Shown here one piece after another: positions 1 to 12,600 of a DNA stretch of 64,000 bases; the stretch's first letter is position 1; each line of letters starts with the position of its first letter. The translations under genes were made by a program, and so were the position numbers. This stretch comes from Amblyornis subalaris. Taxonomy: Eukaryota > Chordata > Aves > Passeriformes > Ptilonorhynchidae. The stretch spans positions 1,561,462 through 1,625,461 of the forward strand of contig JACAXG010000056.1 in NCBI GenBank assembly GCA_018881555.1, given 5' to 3'. The notes below the pieces were generated by a model that worked only from the letters and a program-made list of their open reading frames with translations, did no database searches and was not told where the DNA came from.

Positions 1-3000
1 CCTCTGGCCAAAGTGTGGGATTTCTGCAGAGGTGCCAGGCAGCTGGAAGACCTCTCCCCCTCTGTGCCGAGTGAGGTGTGTCCAACGAAACGCTGCATTT
101 TAATTACGCAATTACGCAGAACTGAACGGCCCAGCTCTGGAGTTTTGCAGACACAACCCTTCTCCCTGGCACCACCTACTTCAGCGGTTAAACTCTGAAG
201 CCATGTGCAGGGTGAGAAGTTTTCTTAAAGCCTTTCAAGAACATCAATAACGCAGTCCTGGTTATGAACTCCGTTCAGCTTCGTGCTCATTAAATCACAG
301 CTGTTTCCCCTTGATGCAGGATTAGCTCAGACATCACTAAACCTGCCTCTGTGTGTGTGTGTATACAAATATGCCTTTCCCTTTGTCCTGCAAAACAAAC
401 TCCTAGCCGAAAAGTGTTTATATTAAAACTAACTGGAATTAAATGTCAATTAACAGTTAATAATAGTCTTAAAATAACATTTCAGATCTATTTAATCCCA
501 TAATAAACTGACTACAGAGCTGACACTGTTTAGGTTTCAGCTATTGTTTTGACTTGGAAAGAAACTACCAGTTGATCAAAAAACCTAGATTATTTTAAGC
601 ATGAACACCTCAATTCAAAATGCTCCTGAGCTTCCCTACCTGCTCACAAGGAGGCCGAAACACCTCAGTTCCCTTGGCCACCTTCTCACCGCAGCTCTGC
701 ATGCATGAGGAAGGTTTGGGGGTTTTTTACATATATTTATTAATTACCTCTTCTTTAAGAAAAGCAGATGTACTTTCTTCCTACTTCTCTATCCATTCAT
801 AAACTCTTCAGATCACAGATAACAGAACATATTTAGCCTATCTGGAATGACAATCCTGTTCAATTTGGAGGATATGAACCTATTTTTCAGTGGAAGGAAT
901 ATGTTTTCAAAGCTGTCTGACACACAGACCTGCTAACTGAAGGTACAAAACTAGGTAAAATACACAGTAACTAACATCATTCATTGCATTTTGTGCTCAC
1001 ATTCTCACTCGAGTAAGACTTCTTCATGCAGCCCCTCTTGCAACATGAGTAAGAATAGAGCAGTTTTGATGGTTAAATCAGAAACAAGAGCTTAACATTT
1101 ATTTTTATATTTGCCTGTTCGTATATGCCTTTTTTTGAACAGTTTAATACCCCTTCAGAAGCTCAAAAATTGGTTCTGCCAAAAAAAAAAAAATAGGCTT
1201 AACCATTTTTAGAAGTACTGGCAATACTAAGGCTTCAAATCAAACTGTTTGCCTGTACTCGNGGCTTCTTTCTGTGAAGACAAAACCTCTGTAATTCTGC
1301 AAAAAGGAGCAACTGATCCTCTAGTGAAGACTAAACTCTATGATACACTGAAACATCCTATTCCAGTTCTTTGCTAAAATGTATTGAATAATAGATAAAG
1401 GAAAAATACAAGTGTTGTAACTTAATCCAGGCTGTAAATCCCTGCTCCATATGCACATCTCAACCACCCAAGCGAGCCTACAATTGACAGATGAGGAAGA
1501 ACAGCTTCCATTGCATCCTAAAGACTTACATGGGACTTAGAACACTTAGATTATTTGAACAAGATTTCTTTTCACTTAATCACAGAAGAAAAACTCAATA
1601 AAGTTTTAAAAAGGAAAAACTGGGAGTAATTTAACAAGGTAGCAAAGTTCCCCGCAGCAGTCCTTGGCATGGACAACACTCAAAAATGGGTGAAAAGCTA
1701 CAGCCGTTCAAGGAGAAACCAGTTCCACCTTGTTTGAAGTAGAAATTCCCTACACCAACTAAGCAAACATCCTCGTCCTTTCAATAACCCAAACACTTGA
1801 CGTAACAAGGCAAACAAATATTTTCAACAGTATTTTGTCATCGTGTAGCATCTCCTGTCTGGGGCACCCAGAATTTTCTGGGTAACATTAGGAAGTATCA
1901 TTTCTTATTTTGCTCCAATGAAGAATCTCAAAAGAAAATTTTAGTGCCATGAGAAGGTCCACATAACTTGATTCAGTCTCCAGACATACAAACTTCACTG
2001 AGTATACAGAACTGCTTGCCCTACACAGCCATTTAAACAGTCATTTAACCATATAAAGTGTTGAATATGTCAGGATAAGAAAGCAGGAGTGAAAAAAAAA
2101 CCAAAACAAACAGATTTAAAAATAAGACATGCACAAAATTAAAAAAGTGAAGAATTGATTAATAATAAGGATGATGATGCAAGAATAAAAATTAATCATC
2201 ATTGAAATTACTGCACTTTTTTTGGGTAAAAATCTTTGCAGACCACCNTAGTACCAAAGCCTTCCCAGACTGACATCCACAGTGCCTTGATCTGATCCAT
2301 TCTCTTAAATCCACCACTAACATACTTCCTACTATAAATACTTCAAATGTCCATAAACACTAACAGTATTGATGTCAGTGATTATAGGACAGCATTAATA
2401 TATAAAAATAGATTTTTTATGAAATATTATTAGTATTGTGCCTAAATAATTCCTGAATTGTGTCTAGAAAGTCTGGACTTAAGTCTTTTATTTTTTAAAA
2501 AGGTAAAATGGGTGCAATAAGAAAAAAATTGTCATATCACAATATTTAAGACATGTCATTTGATTATATAGTAAGAGATAAATCAAGAGATACTAAAAAT
2601 GTCAGAAGGTAAGCTATCCTCCTCATTTTCCTCAAACTAGTTCTCATTTTGAAATNGTTCCATTCCTCCCTTTGCTGAGTGCAGTATGTCTTGAATCTGA
2701 CACTTCCCCCACCCCCACAGGAAGAAATCCCAACACCAAAGGGGTAAACTCGTTCTCTGAAAGGGACTGCAGCTGAAAAGATCAAACTGTCTTTTTGGTC
2801 CACTGGGCTTTTGGGGTGAGGAAGAGTGAAATCCCTAAAATTTACAGCATCAGTAAACAAAAGCAACTGAGGTCTATATTAAACGGCTCACTAGAGCATG
2901 TAACATTGTGCAGAAATGGGATTTTACAAGGATACAGAGGAGTAGGTTTTCTATATTTGAAGAGTCAACCAAAAGGGATGGGGAAACAAGAACAAAGAGA

Positions 3001-5800
3001 CATAGCATGAGAAATAGGGATGTTACATGAAAATATTTGAGGTTTAATATGCTGATTGGCAATTTTTTTAATAATTAGCTAGATAATGTCACAATGGAGA
3101 TATCTGCTTACAATTTTGTTTAATGCAGTTGNAGCTCATTAAAAAAAGTGGTGGGGGAGAGAACTGTATGTCAAAAAAGGAGAATAAGAATGCAGAGCTT
3201 GTATTTAAATAACATCTGTGGTCTCAATAAAATACGTAAACCAACTTGCTGTGGTTCATTGTGATCCAGCCACGCCAAAACATCTTCAAGGGATTTACTG
3301 TCAATAGAATAAAATGAAGAAACTTACTGATTTAAAAAAAAAAAATACTCATTTATCAAAAATTCTCTGGTCTTNCTAAAGCTGTAGAGTAGAAACAGAN
3401 CCCCATTACCTATTACTTAGACAAAACACTACTGATGAATTAGAAAAGTTAAAGCAAACAGGGGGTGCATTAAACTAATTAATGCTGTTTTGAGTTCTCC
3501 TCTGTCCTGGTCCCTGAAGCCTGAACAAGGGCAGCAATGTGTGTCTGTAAGGAACCTCCACCTCAGACACGACGGGAGAGGAGGGAGAGAGTGTTGCTAA
3601 ATGTGTCCTCTGGAAGCCAATTTAGTCTCAAATGCTTTAAGGTTTCTGACACTAGGGAAAACCAGAAGCCTAAGTTACTGAGGGCTGTGAAGTCCCACAC
3701 GTGCAGAAAATATTTTTGTTCATTCTGTTTTCTTACACTTCTACACTTTCATTGATTTACTCTGGACTTGAACAGATACACTTCTTTTGNTATTACTCAA
3801 CCAACCAGTACCAAAATATATAATTGAAGGTGTTGCATATGGATGTAAAATCTACTATTGAGTAGAACTGACAGGAAGAACTGAAAGGTTCATTTGCTCT
3901 GGGATTACATGAATTGCTGCAGTTGGATCTTGACTGTTTTCTTCACTGTTGTTAGTAGAAGCACATAATTGACATCAGTGAAACAATGAAAGCATTGAAC
4001 AGGAAAGATGAACAGTTGACATCAATTTTTCCTTCAGACTCTCCAGTTAAAGAGAACATTTTGATTTTTCAGGGAACAGTTGACATGGCTGATGAGTCTG
4101 TGGTGGGTCAGAGAAGGCTGCATCAGCCACTGGGGAATACAGAATGACCAGGATCATCACCAAAATGGATTTAACCTGCTATATATAAGGGGAAAANCTG
4201 AAAGGTTTTGAATTTCATGACATATTATAGGTGGTACTGAGATTAGTGTCTCCTTGAAGAAGAGATTTAAAGAAGGTGGCGAAGAAGAAATNGCTGTTAG
4301 GAAAAAGAATGTGCTGGCCAGTCCTGAGAAGAACCACAGTGCATTATCCTAGAGAACACAGCATCTCACAGAGAGTCCAGAAATCCAGCCTTATCCAAAG
4401 AAGTCAAACAACCACTAATCTCTAAATTTAAAAATATTTTTAAGCTTTTATTTATCCTAGTTGATAGGATTTTTAAAAAAATAAATAATAGTGTACTAAC
4501 ATACAGAAACTATTCTAAGAAGTGAGCTGCACAACAGGCTGGATGAATCATTATTAAAATAAAATCTTGCTGATAGTACTGGATAAACACANGTCCCCAT
4601 CTATGACCTCCAAAAAGCCTCCAGGGCAGCTGCATCACTGGAACTGTCCCATGTGCNTCTCCCATAGGATGCACTGCTCGGATACTGAGGTACCCAGAAC
4701 TTTCACCCCACACGGGCAACCATGGACAACCTGTATCTCCATTCCAGCTGGAAGTATGTTATAGATTTATCAACTTTTATCATCTCATAGGTCTTGATTA
4801 AAGTTTGATCANGTAGAGCTCAGAAAACATGTTACAGTTTTGTTGAATACGTTCAGTATCTTATCAGGACCAGATGATTTATATGTAATGGCAGATTTCA
4901 GGTTATTTAAAATGTTAATTGGTAATTTCTGGAAATAAGTTTTTTTGAAAACAATAAAATTAGACATGCAGTTTTGTCTTCTAATTATATTCCTTTTGTC
5001 TATTATATATTACATATTTGTTATATTGCTCACACAACAGTGGATTTGCTGTTTCTGGAAAAACATGTAACTGCACCTCCTTTCAATTCCTGACAGTACA
5101 CTGAGATATGCTGTCATCTCATCTGAGACCATGAAAAAAAAACACCCTACCACCAGTTTTTAATGTAAAGGTTAAGATGCATTTGCTCTCAAGCTCATCC
5201 TACTAAACTTTTTTCCCCTGATTAATGGTTAACTGGCAATAAGTTTGCACTTTTTTAGTGATATTTATTGCAGATTACAAGCATCGTGCTGAGAAGCACA
5301 TATGTAATAAGGTTTATTTCTATTTTCATGCTATTCCTTGCCAAAAACGCACGGTGAAACCCATCTGTTGTATTTCCCNTCTGAGGTTAGACAAGAAAAG
5401 GAGACTGTACATAGCACTCTATCACTGCAAACAATATTGATTAAAGCANAGTTCGGAGATGGAATCCAAAGTGCGTACTCAGAGCAGGCATTCTGCCTCA
5501 TTGATACACACAGAGGAAAACATATATAAAATCTAACATATACACAGAAGAAATAATGACATGGGGTCCTGCAGCTCTGGAATCTGAGATAAGGACCTTA
5601 GCAGAAGCTGAATCTTCAGAGAATTGTGTCTGTGCATCTGCCCACACGTACCCTCAAATATGCAATTTTTTTGTAGCAATGTTTTTTTGTTNTTGCCAGT
5701 TTAATAAATGCAGTCTCTGTCTGAAAAATTGAGGAAGACTTGGGAGGCCTTTTTTTGTATCTTGTATAAATGATGCAACTGCTCTGANAGGGCAGTGCAC
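1..5800. other. no gene recognised; AT-rich non-coding
   Basis: Stops in all frames at the expected density. The frames longer than 60 codons here (for example 2564-2866 minus, 4510-4719 minus) have neither paired splice sites nor recognisable motifs. The most GC-rich part is 1-200. A perfect 8-bp-stem hairpin lies at 1866-1883 (ACCCAGAA / TTCTGGGT). An A-run of 13 lies at 1181-1193. Confidence 0.7.
350..363. repeat. short (TG)n microsatellite
   Basis: Uninterrupted alternating T and G for about 13 bases followed by TATACAAATAT. It is probably too short to be highly variable. Confidence 0.8.
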
Positions 5801-7217
5801 ACTGCATTGTTTTTGACTTTCTCAAGGAAAACATATACTGTCCCTCTTTGCAGATGGCAGGCCTTCACAATGTTTTAACTGTACTCACTTCCTCATTCAA
5901 GACACAAGGAATCTTCTTCCTTGTATCTGTCAAGTAAATTCATGCAACACATAATTCAATGCTAATTTAGTGTGTGAAGGAGCATAAGTAATGAGGATGT
6001 TGGTAAAATCAGTTGAGATGATGCAAGTGGATTCTGATACACAGAGGAAGAAAGGGCACCAAAATACCAGACATAAATGGAAACAAAAATATCTGATACA
6101 CAACTTACTTTAAAGGGATCGGGGTAGGCAGACACCCAAGAATGGCTGTATGTTGGCTACACAGGGAAAGTATTTCAGAACTGGAAACATTCTAGTATTT
6201 AGGAAGGCATGGGCATATCAACCATAACTGAAACATGCAGTTGTACACCCNAGACAAGAGACTGAGCTCCAAGTGAAAATTAATGTACAAAATAATTGTA
6301 GGGTCTACCATCACAGCATACAAGGGTTTAAACTAAAATATAAAGCAATTCAGCCTCTTAATACCAAATAGTGAAAAGTTGTTTGCAGCGTGGGTACACA
6401 TGTCGACAAGACTGCAAAAGTTTGTTATAGGCATAAACACACAACATATTTTNCTTTGCCCCTGTCTGGAAAGTAAACACACACACAGCTTTTTAAGGAG
6501 TGGTGCATTCAGAGCTCCAGAAAGTAATGTCTTCAATATTAAAAATACAGCACAGCTTCTAAGTGCTCTCTGATGCAGGAATGAGCTACCTTTATTGTAA
6601 AGATACAGAAACACAGCCAACAGGGCAGCTTTCAAGAATAACTGCTCTTCCAACTAAACTTCAGATCTGAAAAGGGCTCAGATCTTTCCCACCACCTAAA
6701 GAACCTAAAGGAGGTACCTTACTCGAAGTAGACATTCCTTTACATTTGACTAGAAATGACAGAAACTTCCAGATCATGTCTTCTTAAGTAAAATCCTACA
6801 CACTTTATAGACTACCTTTCTTCTCGTCTTAACTGTGGCTCATCATATCACTGCTAAACTCAGGGACAATACTGTGAATTCAGGCCAGAAATAAAAAGTT
6901 CATACAGCAAATCTCCACAGAATTTGTTAAACTTTCTCGTGCCCATGGGTGCCAAACTGGTGTCACCTCACTGAAGCAGCCAGCAGTGTGATCAGCCACC
7001 GTCACAGGGAGTGAAAACAGTAATATGGTTTTGCTAACATAAACATCGAACAGCATCTTGGCAAACCCCAAAATTTTGTATTAGTGTTATATTTCAACAA
7101 CTTGAGAGATTACATTTCAATAAACCAGAAAGTTATCCTTGTGCTGGGGATGAAGTTCCTTTAAGTAGGAATGTTTGTTTTATTTGACTCTCAAGTTCAA
7201 CAAAAAGTTTCCTGTTA
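5801..7217. other. probable intron or 3' flank with weak exon candidates
   Basis: Two short minus-strand segments have good splice sites: 6109-6156 (48 nt, acceptor CTTTCCCTGTGTAG, donor gtaagt, reading PTYSHSWVSAYPDPFK) and 6723-6749 (27 nt, acceptor CTGTCATTTCTAG, donor gtaagg, reading SNVKECLLR). They are too short to call. If the gene ends at 7218 this stretch is 3' UTR and flank instead. Confidence 0.4.
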
Positions 7218-7259
7218 TCATGTAGATATTTGAGGGAAGGCCAAAGCAAACAGTTTTAC

Positions 7260-7405
7260 CACCTTCATTCTATACATCTTCACATCTCTCTGCAGCTCTA
7301 TTACTTCTTGGACTGACATTAAAGGCTCCATTAGAAATGCCAAAGTTTGCCAGCTATTTCTCCATTCTTCCCTCGACTTTATCAGTGTGGTAGAAAAATG
7401 TTCTT
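7260..7405 (-). CDS. candidate coding exon, internal or terminal
   Basis: A minus-strand acceptor (CTTGTGGTTTTTTTGAAG) opens a 146-nt segment, 2 nt plus 48 codons, followed by a weak donor gtaaaa. The peptide contains TLIKSREEWRNSWQTL and QEVIELQRDVKMYRMK, which read as amphipathic, charged helix. Phase matches the 7728-7801 candidate. If the weak donor is not used, the same frame continues to a TGA at 7218-7220, making this a terminal exon. A TTTATT hexamer (AATAAA on the minus strand) at 6591-6596 could then serve as a poly(A) signal about 620 bp further on. The start could also be 3 nt later, because GAAG is followed by AAG. Family not recognised; chance remains possible. Confidence 0.33.
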
Positions 7406-7727
7406 CTTCAAAAAAACCACAAGTCAACACAATACTGTATTGCACAGCCTACAGACCCATCACGCATATTTTACACATTTAGGGATATAAAGAATGCTTG
7501 GCACAGACACACAGTTGTAATTGAGACCATCCCCAGGACTGATAAACTGTTGTAGAAATGACACATCACCCCCTTTTATTTGTAGATGCCTGCTAGTTAA
7601 TGTCTGTTCGTTAATGTTTGCATCACTGCCCTTATTTTAGGGCAGATCCTCAGTTCAATGCAATTTACTGGTAATTACGTCTTTAATTTTTTTTCCAGAG
7701 ATAAATCTCATCCTGTTGAAACCATAC

Positions 7728-7801
7728 CTGCCTTATCTAGTACCCAAATCTCTGGCTCTCTAGAAAGATCACTTCCATAGTGTACTGGATGCAGTCCAAA
7801 C
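7728..7801 (-). CDS. candidate internal coding exon
   Basis: On the minus strand AAGTAATTTCTCAG precedes 74 nt that end AAGGCAG before donor gtatgg. The segment is open as 1 nt, 24 codons and 1 nt. The peptide starts FGLHPVHYGSDL and ends REPEIWVLDKA, with a balanced, protein-like composition. The single G at its end joins AA at the start of the 7260-7405 candidate to give a Glu codon, so the two are phase-compatible across a 322-bp intron. It can also receive the phase-2 end of the 20395-20465 candidate. Neighbouring frames contain stops. Family not recognised. The acceptor is moderate because its pyrimidine tract is short. Coding status is inferred from splice sites, open frame and phase. 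Confidence 0.35.
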
Positions 7802-8608
7802 CTGAGAAATTACTTCCATGTACAAACTCTCGAACACAGAAATCTTGGAGAAGTGTAGTAAAGTGGTTCTGGTAACTGTATTGCTAAAGCAATAAAATCA
7901 ACAGAGTATTTTTACTATTTGTTTAGTAATAGGACTTGACAAATATAGAGCACTGTAACAGCAAACTAAAATCCACTTATATTTTTATTGCTCCTAGTTC
8001 AAAAATAAGAAATAAAAGATATCACTCATAAAATTCTTGTAAGTAGTCATAAGTTTCTTCATTTTCTTGACACAGTTTACATAACTGCTGTTATAGTTAG
8101 ACACTTCATGAGGCAATATTTAAATGAAAAGGGGGAAAAAAACCAACCCTGTACTAACAGAACCAGTTTGTTTTTAAGAACGTTTTGCATTGCTGTACAC
8201 TGGCAGCAGAAGTGTAACCGTGGTTTCCGTTTGAAAACTCCCCAGTATGAGGGAATCTGTCCTTTATGCATGATAAAATCTCGTGACACAGCAAAATATT
8301 GCTGCTGCAGTGTCCTCAAGGTACGCCCTTCGGAGAGTCCTGCGCTGCTCGCTCACAACTGCTGCAATAATCCATTAGGTAAAAATCATTTACATGCACA
8401 AAAACAGCTCAGCTGCTGAATCATGAAGTAAGTATATAATAATTATGTGCTATAGCTTTTTAGCTTGATAATGCTATTATTTTTCTTTCAAATTTGCTCT
8501 GTAAATATGTTTCAATTATTCCTTAATACAGACAGTTGCTTGAATAGGCAAATTACTAAATACTAAGTAACACCGTTCTAAAATAGCTTGTTGGGGTTTT
8601 TTTAAAAC

Positions 8609-8622
8609 TATATATATATATA
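8609..8622. repeat. short (TA)7 microsatellite
   Basis: Seven TA units between TTTAAAAC and CAGCC. Confidence 0.85.
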
Positions 8623-9255
8623 CAGCCTTTTCACCTTGCTATAAAACCAGTAATGAGTTAAGCCTCAGACAGATGAGCATTATCATCCTTTCACAGGTAA
8701 GGAAACAACTACAGGGGGAAATTGCTTCTGCAAGGACTCTGAGCACAGCTGGCTACTCCTTGTTCTGATCTCCCGTATCTTTAATCACACACCACACCAC
8801 TTGCAGAGATNTGATCACAGATGTGCTACGTGCATCAATCACATGTTGTGCATTACTGCAAGTACAGGGAGCTACTTTTTATTTTTAGGTATCCTGCTTC
8901 TCTTTCTTTGAATACTTCAGCCATTCTGAGCTAGACAAAAAAAAAAAAAACACCAAACAACTGAACGGTGATTCTAAAATTAATATTTTTTTACACCACC
9001 TATAACATGGATATTTGAAGTTGTAAAAAGCGTTATTTATTGCACTGCCAGGCCTAATGGGAAAGTTTATTTCCCAGCAGCACATACCTGAGGTTGTAGA
9101 CATTGATGTGCTGGGTTATGGACCACGTACTACAGGTGGGCAGTGTAGCTCTGATTTCTCACTCTAATCATGAGGCTGAAAGCCTCAAAGAACAGAAGGA
9201 CCCTCCAAAGTTCTACTAAGTTTGGGCAAGGAAGACAGAAGCCTTCCACAACCAA

Positions 9256-9650
9256 GGGTGCAAGAAAAGATTGTCATGGGTTCAGACCAAAGGCCCATCT
9301 TGCTAAATAATGGGAGTTTTTTTCCTGCTGCTAGATTCAGGAAAAGAACAGTGAGGAAAAGAAAATGAAAAAAGGGCAAGACTAGTAATTCATCTCCAGA
9401 ACCTCTCCCTGCTATCACCAATTTGCCATTCAAGAGGTCTTTTAATCAGAATTGTTTCAGCCAATCCCATGGATTTTTCTTCCACAAAACTACTCACAGT
9501 TTCAACCTTCGTGAAACTTTAGTACCCTAGGATATCCTGCAGTAGAGTTTCACAGCTCACCTGCTGTATGAAGAAATGCTTTCTACACCTACACGCAGCA
9601 CTGTCACTTGGTGCCCCCTGGTTATCGCATTGAGAATGAAAACAGATTTG
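9256..9650 (-). repeat. ancient CR1/L3-type LINE 3' fragment, degraded
   Basis: Near 9272-9300 the plus strand reads TGGGTTCAGACCAAAGGCCC, matching the reverse complement of the conserved 3' end of old amniote CR1/L3 elements (the 'CAGACCAAAGGTCCATCTAG' type). Near 9568-9620 there are blocks matching the upstream part of the same element (GTATGAAGAAATGC, then TTGGTGCCCCCTGGTTAT). Order and orientation agree with a single minus-strand copy. Sequence between the blocks is heavily diverged, so the limits are approximate. The match is from memory of the family consensus, not an alignment. Confidence 0.5.
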
Positions 9651-12600
9651 CAAAGAGAACAGGAGAGGGGTTTTGGACTCACCTGAAGGAAGTAGGACAC
9701 TGTTTTCAATCCTAGGGCTGAAGAGAATATTTTAAGTGCTACACTTCCATTAAAGTAGGTCAAAATCTTCTTCCTTATTCCCAGAAAGGGACTTGATGTT
9801 CTGACTATCAATAGCGTGGAGAGCAGTGCTGAGTCAGGAACTCTTCAAGCACAGCTCATCAAGACTTTTGCAAGGAGAAATGTTAGTGCTCCACACTCCT
9901 GCTTGCCACTTGGATCCACATACAGTCCATGGAGATCAGAAACTTCAGGCAAGTCCTGAACTGCTTCCTAAAAGGCGCCTACTTTCAACTACAGCAGCCC
10001 TCGCCAAGCTCCCTGGTCCTTACAGGATGCCTCTCATAGCTTGGATACCTGGAGAAGGCACCTTCGAATCACATCAGCAAACCTAAACAATCCTGAGTGC
10101 ATAACTTCTGTTAAGAGTTCTCATCTTTAAACCACACCAGCTGTTTGAATTCTTGTTTCCCTTATTTGACTGGTGGCAAACCCTGAACAGGCCAGAACAC
10201 AGACAGCCCAGCAGTGTCAATGTAGGCTTCAGTTACAAGATCAATAATCAATATACTGTCAGCAATTTGTGATTTAACTAAGATGAGTGATTTAACATGA
10301 GGTTAGAATGTTTTTTCCCTTATTATGAAATACAGTAAAAATGATGAAAATTAGAACCAGAAGAAAATAAAGTAGCCAGAGAAAATGAGAGATGAGGAGT
10401 TTCCTAACGACCCGATTCAGCTGAGAGCTCACCATGCTTATGCTCAAATTGCTACACAAAGCATTTATGGTATTTGGCAGTACATTTGCAAGCACAGGTA
10501 TCATATTAAAACTTCCGTAAATGCATTTTTTCCACGTCACTTCTGAATTGAGTAACACCAAATCTGGTGGATGACACCCTGGTATCATGTAATCTTTAAT
10601 ATTCTTCCACTTTATTTTCAACCAGCTAAATGCTTTTAGAGAAGACACTGTCATGTCGTTGAAAAGCATAAAACTGAGGAGGATTAAAGCCAAGCTCCAC
10701 AGAAACTGACTTTTGAAAACATCCCATCCAGCATACTCTAAATGTTTCTATCAAATTTCTTGCCATTTAAAAAATGTGCTAATCTTAAGCATTAATGGAA
10801 CATCTTCAAATGGTGACTGTATCTTAAAATAACCTTACCAACTGCTGAAACGTATCAAGTCTAGATACATTTTTGTCTTAGTAGCAGCTATGCTGATTCT
10901 CTACTTGCTGATAACATCATATGAGCAATATTGTTTTTAAAAAAATCTAGAAAAAGCTTTAGTTTACCCTTACCTTCTATAGAGGCTAAACAAAAAACCT
11001 TTCAGCAAGTAAAATAGGACCAGATCAGTGTTGCTTAATTGAGCTAAATATTAAAAGACATTTCCTAGTACTTGACTAGCAACTTGACTGTTGTTGTGGA
11101 CAACATATTTTACACTTAAATTAGCACCACAGGTAACAACAGATGATGGAGCAGGTGCTGCTGAACACTAAACTGATGCTTGAAAGTACCTGGTTCAAAG
11201 GCCTCGGTTTTTAGGTATCCTAAAAGACAAAATATTGGCAATAGTGTCAGCATTTCTTGTTTCTTGAATGGTCATCAGCAGATGAATATTGGAGTGGGTT
11301 TTTCTGAAATTATCTCCCTTTTTTAGACTTACACTTTTATACCAAGTTGGTTTTTATTTTCTCACCCCATAATCCTTTAATGCTACTGAAAGGACATAAT
11401 GTAATTGAAATGTAATTGATTTAAAGGGAAATATATCATTAACAGAAACCACAAAAAACATTATGCACGTATCAATGGGGAGAACAATGTCATCTGGTTT
11501 TGGATGCAAAATCATTAGGCATTACTGGCAATCTACAATACAGATTACACTCCTAATGTCAAGGATATGATGATACCTTGAACGTGCTTTTATGTATAAT
11601 TTTAGCTTTCTCTCCCTCCCCCTGCTCTGTCCTTCACAGCCAAGGAATGCTGCACAGAATCACTTCTCTAGAACCTTCTAGTTTCCAGTACATTTACTTA
11701 AAATATGAAGTTTTAGCCGTTTTGCCAAGCTAAACTGCTTTAAATCAATTCAACCTTTCAGATAGTGAAGTAGCCCAGCTAAATTAAGTATGAATTTATG
11801 AACTTTCTACAAACCATGAAAACTCTGCTTCTACTGTTTTATGAAGTCATTATTTAAAAGACAATTTAAGGTTTATCAAAAGAGTGGCATTTGTAAACCT
11901 GGCAACCTAAGTCAGGGTCTGTCCCACACTTCAGCTACACTTGAAAACTTACAAAAAGATTCAGATACCGCAGAAGGAAGGGGGAAGTATCCAGCAGCCT
12001 TTTAAATTAACTGCCACTAATAAATCAACCTCCTTTTATGCTGGAAGCAAGTGTAGTTCAATTATAACACCAAATTAAAGAAAGATTTTCAAAAGAAAAT
12101 AAACCTCTANGCTCCTATGAAGAAACGCTGATAAGCCTTTAATTTCTGTACTTTGTGGCAATTCTGGCCTACGGAATTGTTGCAAACAGGCAAAGAATTC
12201 CAGGAACCAGAGTCCTGCTTTGATAAGACAAGCTCTGCCACACTCAGGCATCAAGAAAAAACAAAAAGGAGAACCGATACAAACTGCACCCAAACTAGAG
12301 AACTGCACAGGGGACACAAAAACCAGAATGGAAACAAATATGAGGCAAATTAGAGGTCATAGTAACTCCAAGACTAAGGAGCCAGGTGCGAGAATACCAT
12401 AACTACATGTTTAAACATACTTTTAAAATTAAATATCTCATTTTTGGATACAAAACTATTAGATTGCATTTTCAAGTGATCTATATTATGTATGTGTACT
12501 CACATATACTCAAAAAGAGTTTTAAGAGAAGTATAAAGTTATTTTTAGTAAGAACTGCAAAATGTAAGTGTCCTCTTGTCTGTGCCAACTGGGCTCAATT

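Noticed and set aside
730..795. Minus-strand acceptor/donor pair
   Set aside because: All three frames contain stops.
1420..1485. Very strong minus-strand acceptor (TTCCTCATCTGTCAATTGTAG)
   Set aside because: No usable donor follows; two of three frames stop early.
8077..8419. Overlapping 80- and 103-codon frames on opposite strands
   Set aside because: No supported start or splice pair; an in-frame stop sits just upstream of the more protein-like minus frame.
9691..9725. Minus-strand segment with acceptor TTCTCTTCAGCCCTAG and donor gtgagt
   Set aside because: Phase does not fit the neighbouring candidates and it adjoins the old LINE fragment.
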